Origin: Heritagella sp051881655 | Lineage (GTDB): Bacteria; Bacillota; Clostridia; Oscillospirales; Acutalibacteraceae | Length of the DNA stretch: 16,650 nucleotides | Direction of reading: 5' to 3' | Assembly: GCA_051881655.1 (NCBI GenBank) | Contig: JBJEQH010000058.1 | Location: 1-16,650 of the forward strand | In this document: in pieces, positions 1 through 6,869 of the stretch | Layout of the letters: each line of letters starts with the position of its first letter | Numbering within the stretch: position 1 is the first letter of the stretch | Notes under the pieces: generated by a model | Told to the model about the DNA's origin: nothing | Seen by the model: the letters and a program-made list of their open reading frames with translations, nothing else | Databases searched by the model: none | Made by a program: the position numbers and the translations under genes

Positions 1-569
1 ACGCACCCAAAGCGGACGAGATGGTGCTGACCGTCCACCGCTGGTTTGCCAACAAGTCCTGTCCGGGCGACTGGCTCTACAGCCGTCTCGGCGATTTGGC
101 AGCGAAGGTCACCGCCGCTCTTGGCTCCACTCCCACAGAAGCCGACCCGGTACCGGAACCCGCCAAAACGGAACTTTACCGTGTCCGCAAGACCTGGGCG
201 GACTCCAAGTCCCAGAAGGGTGCCTACAAGATTCTGGCCAACGCCAAGAAGTGCGCAGATGCCAATCCGGGCTACTATGTGTTTGATAAAGATGGCAATG
301 CCGTGTATACCGGCAAGCAGCCTGCTCCTGTCGGTGAGGGTGGCACAGATACTTCCGGCTACCCGTTCATGGTTCAGGTTTCCATCAGCGATCTCAATAT
401 CCGAAAAGGCCCTGGCACGGGCTACGGCAGTTCTGGCTACACGGGAAAAGGATGCTTTACCATTGTAGAGGAAGCCGATGGACCGGGCGCATCGAAATGG
501 GGGCTTTTGAAGTCCTATGCTGATAAGCGAAACGGCTGGATTTCTCTGGACTATGCCAAGAAAATCTAA
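1..569 (+). CDS. Phage-type N-acetylmuramoyl-L-alanine amidase (endolysin), 3' part, with C-terminal SH3 domain
   Basis: The reading frame is open from the left edge (first in-frame codon at 3), so the gene is cut by the window and the ATG at 21 is internal. The visible part starts in the end of an Amidase_2 (T7-lysozyme-like) domain: a His at codon 36-38 is followed eight residues later by the Cys of KSCPGD, matching the spacing of two zinc ligands in that family. A short proline-rich linker follows, then a YRVRKTW...NPGYYVFD segment resembling SPOR-like wall-binding repeats of clostridial lysins, then a bacterial SH3 domain (LNIRKGPGTGYG to GWISLDYAKKI). It should cleave the amide bond between MurNAc and L-Ala during lysis. 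Its position next to the recombinases suggests a prophage, although some integrative elements also carry lysins. Stop TAA at 567-569, followed by a terminator. Confidence 0.85.
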   Translation, partial: APKADEMVLTVHRWFANKSCPGDWLYSRLGDLAAKVTAALGSTPTEADPVPEPAKTELYRVRKTWADSKSQKGAYKILANAKKCADANPGYYVFDKDGNAVYTGKQPAPVGEGGTDTSGYPFMVQVSISDLNIRKGPGTGYGSSGYTGKGCFTIVEEADGPGASKWGLLKSYADKRNGWISLDYAKKI

Positions 570-575
570 GGCTCT

Positions 576-611
576 GCCCGGTGGCAATACGCTGCCGGGC
601 ACCCCTTCTTT
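576..611 (+). terminator. Probable intrinsic terminator of the endolysin gene
   Basis: A 10-bp stem (576-585 with 591-600, GCCCGG core perfect, two G-T pairs further in) closes a 5-base AATAC loop just 6 bases after the endolysin stop. The downstream tract (ccccttcttt) is only partly T-rich, so termination may be incomplete. Confidence 0.6.
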
Positions 612-649
612 ACCCGTAAAAATTCTTTGAGAAATAGCCCTTTTATTGC

Positions 650-679
650 TTGACTAATCGGCGATAGTACGGGTTAATA
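650..679 (+). promoter_or_regulatory. Candidate sigma-A promoter for the recombinase operon
   Basis: TTGACT at 650-655 and TTAATA at 674-679, separated by 18 bases, lie upstream of the first recombinase. The leader is about 25 bases and contains a strong Shine-Dalgarno (AAAGGAGGAAGG). The -10 box overlaps the dyad at 671-688. Assignment rests on sequence match only. Confidence 0.5.
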
Positions 680-688
680 CAGTAACCC
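671..688. promoter_or_regulatory. Dyad (candidate operator) over the recombinase promoter -10
   Basis: A perfect 6-bp inverted repeat GGGTTA-N6-TAACCC spans the -10 box and start region of the recombinase promoter. A second, looser pair (ACCCGTA at 612-618, TACGGGT at 668-674) brackets the whole promoter. The position suits a repressor binding site. The motif resembles the GGGGTA/TACCCC boxes near the right attachment site (5383-5447). Confidence 0.4.
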
Positions 689-710
689 CCAAAGAAAGGA
701 GGAAGGAACT

Positions 711-1949
711 ATGCGAATCAAAGTCATTAAGCCTACGGTAGCAACAGAGAATAAACGGCTAAAGGTATGCGCCTATGTGCGTGTTTCAACGGACAGTCTG
801 GAACAGGAAGATTCACTGGATAACCAGATAGCGTATTTCCAAGACTACATCCGAAGCAACCCTGCTTGGGAGTACGTAGGTATCTACGCTGACCAGGGTA
901 TCTCCGGCTTTAAGGAAAACCGCCCCCAGTTCCAGAAAATGATTGCTGATGCCAGGGCTGGGAAGATCGATTTGATCGTTGTGAAAAGCGTGTCTCGCTT
1001 CGCAAGAAATACCGAAACCGTGCTGAAGTTCTCCAGAGAACTCAAAAGCATCGGTGTCGGTATTTTTTTTGAACTTCAGAACATCAACACCTTATCGGGC
1101 GCTGGTGAATTGATGCTGACCATCATCGCTGCATTTGCCCAGGCTGAGAGCCAGGGAGCTTCTGACAATGCGAACCTTACCGTAAAGAGAAAATTTGAGG
1201 CTGGCATCCCGGTACAAGACCTCAAGTACACCTTCGGCTTTGATACTGATGAAGGCGGCAACACCTACATTGTTGAGGAACAGGCTCAGACGGTACGGCT
1301 TATTTTTGACCTTGCCCAGAAAGGCGTGTGGCCCAGTAAGATTAGGCAGTACTTGAACAATCACGGCATAAAAGGTTGTTCTGGTGGAGAGTGGGATGAT
1401 ACTGGTGTACACAGGGTCCTGCACAATCCAGCCTACAAAGGTTCGATGGTGCTTCAGAAAACATATCTGGATTCCAACCGAGTTCGCCATAAGAACGAAG
1501 GTCAGAAAGACCAGTGGTTCATAACGGACAACCACCCGGCTATCGTTCCCCCAGAGCAGTGGGATGCGGTGCAGGAAATTCTGACGGCAAGGAGCGAACA
1601 ACTCGCTCCCAAACCGCCCCAGAAGCCAACACAGCCCCGTTCCAGCCGGAATCAGTACCCTTTAACCAATAAGCTATTCTGCCCATGGTGCGGGCAGAAA
1701 CTCCACCACAAGTGGTCGAACCATGGCAAGAACGAATACTGGGCTTGCAGTACCAATGTGAAGGTCGGTGCCAAAGCCTGCAAGGGCATCTGGCTTCCGG
1801 CAGAAATAGCGAACAGCTGGGGTGAGATCAACGAACCGACCACGGTGGTCGGTTACAAGGATGAATATGGGATGCAGCAGTTCACCGCTTATCCCAAAGC
1901 AGAGTATGAATTATCGGACGAATGCCCGTACACCAGAAAGGAAGATTGA
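711..1949 (+). CDS. Large serine recombinase 1 (resolvase + recombinase + zinc ribbon)
   Basis: 412 residues. N-terminal serine resolvase catalytic domain with nucleophile Ser26 in CAYVRVST and the helix motif SVSRFARN giving catalytic Arg96 and Arg99. A Recombinase (PF07508-type) domain covers roughly 165-300, and a zinc beta-ribbon has Cys324, Cys327, Cys346 and Cys357. These enzymes cut and exchange DNA at att sites through a phosphoserine link. The C-terminus is short (about 55 residues after the ribbon), with no obvious long coiled coil, so the protein is near the small end of the family. Start ATG at 711 is set by AAAGGAGGAAGG just upstream. First of three recombinases. Its stop lies one base before the next start, so translation is probably coupled. 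Confidence 0.93.
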   Translation: MRIKVIKPTVATENKRLKVCAYVRVSTDSLEQEDSLDNQIAYFQDYIRSNPAWEYVGIYADQGISGFKENRPQFQKMIADARAGKIDLIVVKSVSRFARNTETVLKFSRELKSIGVGIFFELQNINTLSGAGELMLTIIAAFAQAESQGASDNANLTVKRKFEAGIPVQDLKYTFGFDTDEGGNTYIVEEQAQTVRLIFDLAQKGVWPSKIRQYLNNHGIKGCSGGEWDDTGVHRVLHNPAYKGSMVLQKTYLDSNRVRHKNEGQKDQWFITDNHPAIVPPEQWDAVQEILTARSEQLAPKPPQKPTQPRSSRNQYPLTNKLFCPWCGQKLHHKWSNHGKNEYWACSTNVKVGAKACKGIWLPAEIANSWGEINEPTTVVGYKDEYGMQQFTAYPKAEYELSDECPYTRKED

Positions 1950-1950
1950 C

Positions 1951-3357
1951 ATGGCAAGACAAATCGTACACATTCCCGCACAGAGGAACATTGCAAACAG
2001 GGCTGTTGCCCAGAATGCGAAAATCCGGGTTGCCGCATACTGTCGGGTTTCCACGGAGCAGGATGAGCAGCTGAACAGCTTTGAAAACCAGGTGACCTAC
2101 TATACGGAGTACATCAACAGAAATCCCAATTATGAACTGGCCGGTATCTATGCCGATGAGGGCATTTCCGGCACCAGCACCAAGCGGCGTGAACAGTTCA
2201 ACCGCATGATTGCGGATTGCGAGGCTGGCAAAATCGATATGATCATTACCAAGTCCATCAGCCGCTTTGCCCGGAACACGCAGGACTGCCTGAACTACTC
2301 CAGAAAGCTGAAAGACCTGGGCATCGGAATCACATTTGAGAAAGAAAATATTAACACGATGGACAGCACGGGTGAGCTGCTTTTTACCATTCTTTCCTCA
2401 CTGGCGCAGGACGAAAGCCGCTCCATTTCTGAGAACTGCCAGTGGGGAATTCGCTCCCTTTTCAAACAGGGCGTGGTGCATATCAACACGAACCGCTTTT
2501 ACGGCTATGACAAGGACGAGGACGGCAGACTGGTCATCAACCCTGAACAGGCAAAGGTGGTGCGCTGGATTTTTGAATCCTATATGGACGGCATCAACCC
2601 GGACATTATTGCCAGACGGCTCATGGAGCAGGGAGTGCCTGGATGCATGGGAGAACCGAAATGGACGGTGGATACCATCATGGGAATCCTTCAGAACGAA
2701 AAGCATATGGGTGATGCCATCCTGCAAAAGACCTTCACCGCCGATTACCTTACCAAAAAGCAGGTCAAAAATGAGGGTCAGCTTGCCCAGTACCATGTGA
2801 AGGATGACCATGAGGCAATTGTCAGCAAGGAACTCTGGGAGGTAGTCCAGCTTGAGATCCAGCGGAGAAAAGACTACATGAGGCGGTACGGGCTTCGCAC
2901 GATGGGTCGCAACACGGATGAGCAGCCTTTTACCAACCGGGTTTTCTGCGGTGTCTGCGGTCAGCTTTTCTGGCGGCGCACCCTCTACCGACTGAACGGC
3001 AGTATCAAGGCTTGGATGTGTGCCAGCCGATGCAAAGGCAAGGAAGTTAAAGGATGCATTAACGACACGCTTCTGGAAGCAGACCTGCACAAGGCTTTTG
3101 TGATGGCATGGAACGCCATGCTGGAGAATCGAGAGGACTTCCTGGAACATTGGAAATCCCAATTGAATGACCAGAATCCTTTGGTGGCATTCCGAGCAAA
3201 GCAGTTCATGAAGCTGACGGAAAAGGCGAAGCCGATGAAAGAACTGGATGTGACCATCGTCAGCAAGACACTCGACCATTGCGAGATCAAGCCGCTTGGA
3301 GTTATTGACTTCTATTTCCTGGATGGTAGCCACATTGGGTTGGTGACCGGGGATTAA
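1951..3357 (+). CDS. Large serine recombinase 2 (resolvase + recombinase + zinc ribbon + C-terminal helix)
   Basis: 468 residues from the ATG at 1951, chosen over the in-frame ATG at 1822 because AAAGGAAG (1937-1944) sits 6 bases upstream and an 1822 start would overlap recombinase 1 by over 120 bases. Nucleophile Ser34 in AYCRVST; Arg105 and Arg108 in SISRFARN; Recombinase domain about 170-310; zinc ribbon with Cys333, Cys336, then Cys357 or Cys361, and Cys369; a charged helical tail (about 375-430) and a short beta end. This is the most complete of the three, and so the best candidate for the enzyme that carries out integration and excision, possibly with its partners. A strong terminator follows 11 bases after the stop. 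Confidence 0.94.
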   Translation: MARQIVHIPAQRNIANRAVAQNAKIRVAAYCRVSTEQDEQLNSFENQVTYYTEYINRNPNYELAGIYADEGISGTSTKRREQFNRMIADCEAGKIDMIITKSISRFARNTQDCLNYSRKLKDLGIGITFEKENINTMDSTGELLFTILSSLAQDESRSISENCQWGIRSLFKQGVVHINTNRFYGYDKDEDGRLVINPEQAKVVRWIFESYMDGINPDIIARRLMEQGVPGCMGEPKWTVDTIMGILQNEKHMGDAILQKTFTADYLTKKQVKNEGQLAQYHVKDDHEAIVSKELWEVVQLEIQRRKDYMRRYGLRTMGRNTDEQPFTNRVFCGVCGQLFWRRTLYRLNGSIKAWMCASRCKGKEVKGCINDTLLEADLHKAFVMAWNAMLENREDFLEHWKSQLNDQNPLVAFRAKQFMKLTEKAKPMKELDVTIVSKTLDHCEIKPLGVIDFYFLDGSHIGLVTGD

Positions 3358-3368
3358 AATACACTCTG

Positions 3369-3407
3369 GCTCCGTGCTACTCAGCGATGGGTGGTGCGGA
3401 GCTTTTT
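3369..3407 (+). terminator. Intrinsic terminator after recombinase 2
   Basis: A 14-bp stem (3369-3382 with 3389-3402; GCTCCG/CGGAGC base perfect, several G-T pairs above) with a 6-base loop AGCGAT is followed directly by TTTTT. It separates recombinases 1 and 2 from recombinase 3, so the third needs its own promoter or read-through. Confidence 0.8.
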
Positions 3408-3536
3408 GCGTTATGAGTTAATTCTATAGGAATTACTTTGCAATATAAAAATCCACATATTGATGTATAATTAGATGGCCCCAGGGGAGGCACAAATCCT
3501 TTACACGATGGGCCTTTTCGTGGGATTGGAGGTGAT
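3408..3536 (+). promoter_or_regulatory. Leader of recombinase 3 with possible promoter
   Basis: This 129-base gap has a consensus-like TATAAT at 3466-3471, but no good -35 at 16-18 bases; TTGCAA at 3438-3443 is 22 bases away. Downstream, GGCCC (3477-3481) can pair with GGGCC (3510-3514), followed by TTTT, which could form a weak attenuator-like hairpin. The leader ends in a near-perfect Shine-Dalgarno GGAGGTGAT (3528-3536). I see no open frame of note. Confidence 0.3.
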
Positions 3537-4733
3537 ATGATGAAACAGAAGAAGGAAGGTGTATTAGTAGCACCCGCAGCGAAGTGGAAGGCCAGCACCA
3601 AGGCTGAAAAACGCAAAGCAGCAAAAGACAGAATCAAGACTGCCTATGCTGAAGAAACCAAGGTCGAGGTTATTCCGGCAATACGGGATTTGACTGCTGA
3701 TACACCCAAAATCCTAAGAGTGGCAGCCTATTGTCGAGTCAGCACAGGTCAAGAAGCCCAGGCAGGTAGTTATGAATTGCAGGTGCAGTACTACACCCAG
3801 TACATCCAAAAAAGAGAAGATTGGGAGTTGGTCGGGGTCTACGCTGATGAGGGGATTAGTGGGACGAACATCCATCACCGTGAGCAGTTCAAGCAGATGA
3901 TTGCGGACTGTGAGGCAGGAAAAATCGATCTCATAATCACGAAATCCATCAGCCGATTTGCCAGAAACACGCTGGACTGCTTGACCATTGCCAGAAAGCT
4001 AAAGCAGCAGGACCCTCCTGTTGCTATATTTTTTGAGAACGAAGGGATTACCACCACGGACAGAAATACCGATGCGATGCTTGCATTGCTGAGTTCTGTT
4101 GCGCAGGGAGAGTCCGAAAATAAGTCCGAGTCCATCAAATGGGCTTGTAGAAATCGGTTTTCCCGAGGCATTCCATTGTTTCCGACCTGGTGCATACTGG
4201 GTTACGACAAGGATGAATTCGGTCATATCTTTATCGTGGAAGAGGAAGCCGAAGTGGTGCGGTATATCTACAAATCGTACTTGAGTGGCATTTCTGGTCC
4301 CGAAATTGCAAAGAGTCTTACAGCCCTTGGCATTCCGACCGTGAAGGGATTGACCGTATGGTCACCGGGAGCAGTCTACGGGATACTGAAAAATGAGAAG
4401 TATTGCGGAGATGTCCTCATGCAGAAAACCTACACGCCGGACTGCTTAACACATCGCTCTGTAAAAAATACAGGCCAAGAGCGACAGTACATGATGCACG
4501 ATTACCATCCGGCCATCGTCTCCAAAGAGGACTGGAATGAAGTGCAACGCCGCCTTTCCACCAAGGAATATACCAAGCGTGGAAAAGAGAAACCGCCACC
4601 GCCGCCACTTTCTTTGCAGTGGTATAAGCGTGGCAAGTTAAAAGGCTTCCTGGTGCTTGACCCGAACTGGAAGGCGAAGGACATACCAGAGGTACGCCAG
4701 GGAATAGAAAATCGGTATAAGAAGAAAGGATAA
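3537..4733 (+). CDS. Serine recombinase 3, lacking the zinc ribbon
   Basis: 398 residues. A basic Lys/Ala-rich N-terminal extension of about 55 residues precedes the resolvase domain (nucleophile Ser69 in AYCRVST; Arg140 and Arg143 in SISRFARN). The Recombinase domain runs to about 340 (HPAIVSKEDWNEVQ). After a run of five prolines the protein ends with a short basic tail (KRGKLKGFLVLDPNW...) and has no CxxC pairs, unlike recombinases 1 and 2. The chemistry looks intact, but DNA recognition by the C-terminal domain must differ. Two starts are possible, ATG 3537 and ATG 3540. The second lies 7 bases from GGAGG (3528-3532), against 4 for the first, and may be the real one. Seven bases separate its stop from the next gene. 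Confidence 0.9.
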   Translation: MMKQKKEGVLVAPAAKWKASTKAEKRKAAKDRIKTAYAEETKVEVIPAIRDLTADTPKILRVAAYCRVSTGQEAQAGSYELQVQYYTQYIQKREDWELVGVYADEGISGTNIHHREQFKQMIADCEAGKIDLIITKSISRFARNTLDCLTIARKLKQQDPPVAIFFENEGITTTDRNTDAMLALLSSVAQGESENKSESIKWACRNRFSRGIPLFPTWCILGYDKDEFGHIFIVEEEAEVVRYIYKSYLSGISGPEIAKSLTALGIPTVKGLTVWSPGAVYGILKNEKYCGDVLMQKTYTPDCLTHRSVKNTGQERQYMMHDYHPAIVSKEDWNEVQRRLSTKEYTKRGKEKPPPPPLSLQWYKRGKLKGFLVLDPNWKAKDIPEVRQGIENRYKKKG

Positions 4734-4739
4734 TTTATC

Positions 4740-5153
4740 ATGGGAATGTTAGACAATTTTAGAGTAATCGAGATCACCAAAACCACAGAGCCTGCTTGCG
4801 TTATCATCGAGGATAACAAGATGCGTTTCACCAAGCCTGTCGCCATTGAATTGGGATACCCCGCATTCATCCGTGTTCTGCTGGACGATGCGGGGCAGCG
4901 GCTTGCCATCCAGGTTGCCAAGGGTAACGAGAGCAATGTGGTGAAGTTCTCCTCGGACAAGGACAGCCAGAAAACCTCCATCGTTTATCAGAACGCTGTG
5001 ATGGTGGATCTGATTCGTGCTGTGATGCCTTCCTGGGAGAAAGGGGTGAAGTACCGCGCCAAGGGCATCTTGAGCAAAGAGGACAAAGCGATTGTCTTTG
5101 ATCTCAAGTCTGCGGAGGTATACCAGCGTTTCAACCGCAAGGAAACTGAATAA
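4740..5153 (+). CDS. Uncharacterised 137-aa protein linked to the serine recombinases
   Basis: I do not recognise a domain. The protein starts MGMLDNFRVIEITK, has no signal peptide, membrane segment or cysteine cluster (one Cys), alternates hydrophobic and charged residues in a way that suggests beta strands, and ends with many charged residues. ATG 4740 follows AAAGGA (4725-4730) at 9 bases and lies 6 bases after the stop of recombinase 3, so the two are almost surely co-transcribed. A strong terminator follows. It is the last gene of the element, 350 bases from the attachment junction. Small genes beside large serine recombinases sometimes encode recombination directionality or accessory factors, and that is a guess here. 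Confidence 0.85.
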   Translation: MGMLDNFRVIEITKTTEPACVIIEDNKMRFTKPVAIELGYPAFIRVLLDDAGQRLAIQVAKGNESNVVKFSSDKDSQKTSIVYQNAVMVDLIRAVMPSWEKGVKYRAKGILSKEDKAIVFDLKSAEVYQRFNRKETE

Positions 5154-5174
5154 GGGGGTAGAATGAAGTAACGG

Positions 5175-5216
5175 GTGTCGATGGCGGAATGACCGCCATC
5201 GGCACTTTTCTGTTTT
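5175..5216 (+). terminator. Strong intrinsic terminator at the end of the recombinase gene run
   Basis: A 13-bp stem (5175-5187 with 5193-5205, one G-T pair) closes a 5-base loop AATGA and is followed by TTTTCTGTTTT. It lies 21 bases after the stop of the 137-aa gene. Confidence 0.9.
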
Positions 5217-5296
5217 ACATTCGCTTTATAATAAGAAGAAACGCGACAAAAATCACGAGTTAATGTAGAATATTTTTCTCGGAGTGACTCCAATAG

Positions 5297-5325
5297 TTGA
5301 AAAGTTTGCATGAAATGGCTATAAT
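5297..5325 (+). promoter_or_regulatory. Near-consensus sigma-A promoter facing out of the element
   Basis: TTGAAA (5297-5302), a 17-base spacer, and TATAAT (5320-5325). This is one of the best promoter matches in the window. It starts no open frame of note and points towards the attachment junction and the comM fragment. The expected start is near 5332. A terminator begins at 5341. Confidence 0.75.
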
Positions 5326-5340
5326 AGAAAAAGTGAATAA

Positions 5341-5380
5341 GGAGCCCCAGAATTGAATAGTTTTCTGGAGTTCTTTTTTT
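5341..5380 (+). terminator. Intrinsic terminator ending a transcript of about 50 bases
   Basis: The stem pairs 5341-5352 with 5363-5374 (CCAGAA/TTCTGG core perfect, one C-A mismatch and two G-T pairs below), with a 10-base loop and then seven T (5374-5380). With the promoter at 5297-5325 it defines a short RNA unless read through. Confidence 0.65.
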
Positions 5381-5382
5381 AT

Positions 5383-5447
5383 GGGGTGATTATACCCCCT
5401 TACGGCTACCCCGGGGTTGGGGTAATTAACACCGGGGTATTTACCCC
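5383..5447. repeat. Cluster of GGGGT(A)/(T)ACCCC boxes beside the attachment junction
   Basis: Seven short G4/C4 boxes lie in 65 bases: GGGGT 5383, ACCCC 5394, ACCCC 5408, GGGGT 5413, GGGGTA 5419, GGGGTA 5434, TACCCC 5442. They form nested dyads, the clearest being GGGGTATTTACCCC (5434-5447, perfect with a 2-base centre) and the near-perfect TACCCCGGGGTT (5407-5418). The arrangement fits multiple sites for a DNA-binding protein such as a recombinase accessory or directionality factor, or a repressor. Confidence 0.6.
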
Positions 5448-5484
5448 ATAATGGTACGATATGGAGTTGACCAACCGTTTGGCA

Positions 5485-5530
5485 TAAAGAGCTTGAACCC
5501 GTGCGAGGGGGGTTCTCTTTCTGGACGAGC
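5485..5530. other. Right attachment junction (attR) of the element in comM
   Basis: Recognisable comM coding sequence begins at about 5506 (codons for RGVLFLDELPEF), and an in-frame TGA at 5494-5496 lies just before it. An inverted repeat GAACCC (5495-5500) / GGGTTC (5510-5515) is centred on 5505, the point where comM homology starts. Serine recombinases act at short, imperfectly symmetric sites with a 2-base crossover at the centre, so this geometry is as expected. comM/yifB genes are a known recurrent insertion target of mobile elements. The left junction and the other half of comM are not in the window. Confidence 0.75.
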
Positions 5531-6150
5531 TGCCCGAATTCAGCCGCACCGCCATGGAGGTACTGCGCCAGCCCATGGAGGACGGGGTGGTGACCATCTC
5601 CCGGGTGAACGGCAGCATCACCTATCCCTGCTCGGTGATGCTGGTAGCCGCTATGAACCCCTGCCCCTGCGGCTATTTCGGGCACCCCACCCGCCCGTGT
5701 ACCTGCTCGCCCCAGCAGGTCAGCCGGTACCTGTCCCGGGTATCCGGGCCGCTGCTGGACCGGCTGGATCTGCACATCGAGGTGCCGCCGGTGGAATTTG
5801 ACGAGCTGGCATCGAGCACGGCGGCCGAGCCCTCCGCCAAAATCCGGGAACGGGTGAACCGGGCGCGCGCCATTCAGAACGAGCGCTTTGCCGGAACCGG
5901 GATTTCCTCCAACTCCCGGATGAACGCCCGGCAGCTGCGGGAATTCTGCCCCCTGCACGACAGGGCCCGGGCCCTTTGGAAAAATGCGTTTGAGCGCATG
6001 GGCCTGTCAGCCCGGGCGTATGACCGGGTGCTGAAGGTGGCCCGCACCATTGCGGATCTGGACGGCAGCGAGGTCATTCTGCCCGTGCATGCCGCCGAGG
6101 CCGTGCAGTACCGCAGTCTGGACCGCAAATACTGGTCGCGGGAACTGTGA
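5506..6150 (+). pseudogene. comM: comM/yifB Mg-chelatase-like AAA+ ATPase, 3' fragment cut by insertion
   Basis: 214 residues remain of a protein that is usually about 500 long. The fragment opens in the Walker B strand (LFLDELPEF), then shows NPCPCG (residues 51-56) with Cys65 and Cys67, the arginine-finger segment GPLLDRLD (81-88) and the whole C-terminal Mg_chelatase_C region to the TGA at 6148-6150. The N-terminal Lon-like domain and Walker A are missing, so this piece cannot bind ATP normally. YifB/ComM is a helicase-like ATPase that aids branch migration in natural transformation. There is no sensible Shine-Dalgarno at the fragment start (first in-frame ATG at 5554). Excision of the element would restore the gene. 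GC content is visibly higher than in the element. Confidence 0.92.
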
Positions 6151-6177
6151 GGCTTCTTGCCGTTTCAAAGACAGTTA

Positions 6178-6224
6178 AAAACAGCCGGACCGAAAGAGGG
6201 TTTCTCTTCCGGTCCGGCTGTTTT
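6178..6224. terminator. Bidirectional terminator between comM and the acetyltransferase gene
   Basis: A 21-bp stem (6178-6198 with 6204-6224, one mismatch) is bounded by AAAA on the left and TTTT on the right, with a 5-base loop. It can stop comM transcripts on + and the DJ-1/GNAT transcript on -. Confidence 0.92.
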
Positions 6225-6250
6225 CCGCTGCGCCCAAAAAGCGGGATCCG

Positions 6251-6775
6251 TCACCGAACCCCGGTTTCCAGCTCGTACTGATACTCCCGGCGGTTTTCCG
6301 GGGAGGAACGGTTTTTCCGGTTTTCATTCACGCAGGTCCGCTTCATCCCCAGCTTTTCCATCACTCTGCGGGAGGCGGCATTTTCGCTGTCGCAATGGGC
6401 CACAAAGTGGGTAATTTTCAGCGTATCCCGGCCAAAGGCCATCACCCTCTCGGCCGCCTGACAGGCATACCCATGGCCCCAGTACCGTTTATCGAGAATC
6501 CAGCCCAGCTCTCCCGTATCCCGCTCCTCATTGAGGTAGAGGGATACGCCCCCAATGTGCTCTTCCCCCAGCAGAATGGCGAACTCGTAAAACGAGGGGG
6601 ATTCCTTTTCCCACTCCTCTTCGGCCGCCAGCAGGAAGGCCCGCGTCTCCTCCCGACTCTCGTTGGGCAGATACACCATGAACCTCGTGTTCTCCCGGTC
6701 CGAGGAATAGGTGTGGGTACTCTCCAAAAAACGGAGCCCGTGTTTGACCAGATGCAGATTCTTCTCCTGTTCCAT
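6251..6775 (-). CDS. GNAT family N-acetyltransferase (RimJ/RimL-like)
   Basis: 174 residues, normal length for the family. The acetyl-CoA binding motif is RYWGHGYA (97-104) at the end of the LGWILD strand, followed by the HCDSENAASRRVMEKLGM-type segment (127-144), which is typical of acetyltransferases acting on protein N-termini or small amines. The substrate cannot be told. Start ATG 6775 follows AAAGGGGGT on the minus strand. It lies 94 bases downstream of the DJ-1/PfpI gene on the same strand with no strong terminator between, so the two may form one transcript. The bidirectional terminator at 6178-6224 ends it. Confidence 0.9.
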   Translation of the reverse strand: MEQEKNLHLVKHGLRFLESTHTYSSDRENTRFMVYLPNESREETRAFLLAAEEEWEKESPSFYEFAILLGEEHIGGVSLYLNEERDTGELGWILDKRYWGHGYACQAAERVMAFGRDTLKITHFVAHCDSENAASRRVMEKLGMKRTCVNENRKNRSSPENRREYQYELETGVR

Positions 6776-6869
6776 GGTTTTACCCCCTTTATGGAAGCAA
6801 AGCAGTGATACCCCTGCCGGTATGTGCGCATTTTTTCCGGGGAAAATGCAGCTTTTCTCCGGTCAAATT

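Noticed and set aside
1822..1950. Longer N-terminus for recombinase 2 starting at ATG 1822
   Set aside because: It would overlap recombinase 1 by more than 120 bases in another frame; ATG 1951 has a well-placed AAAGGAAG and starts close before the catalytic domain.
2398..3333. 311-codon open frame on - in recombinase 2
   Set aside because: Antisense to a complete recombinase; no ribosome site or known protein.
5383..5447. Repeated GGGGT/ACCCC boxes as a CRISPR array or replication origin
   Set aside because: Boxes are 5-6 bases with irregular spacing; there are no unique spacers of constant length and no cas or rep gene.
5260..5958. 232-codon open frame on - crossing the attachment junction
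   Set aside because: It runs antisense through comM and over the promoter/terminator region; a composite of unrelated sequence created by the insertion.
6827..6850. GCATTTT...AAAATGC hairpin between the DJ-1 and GNAT genes as a terminator
   Set aside because: AT-rich stem with poor pairing above it and no proper T run on the minus strand, so read-through into the GNAT gene seems more likely.
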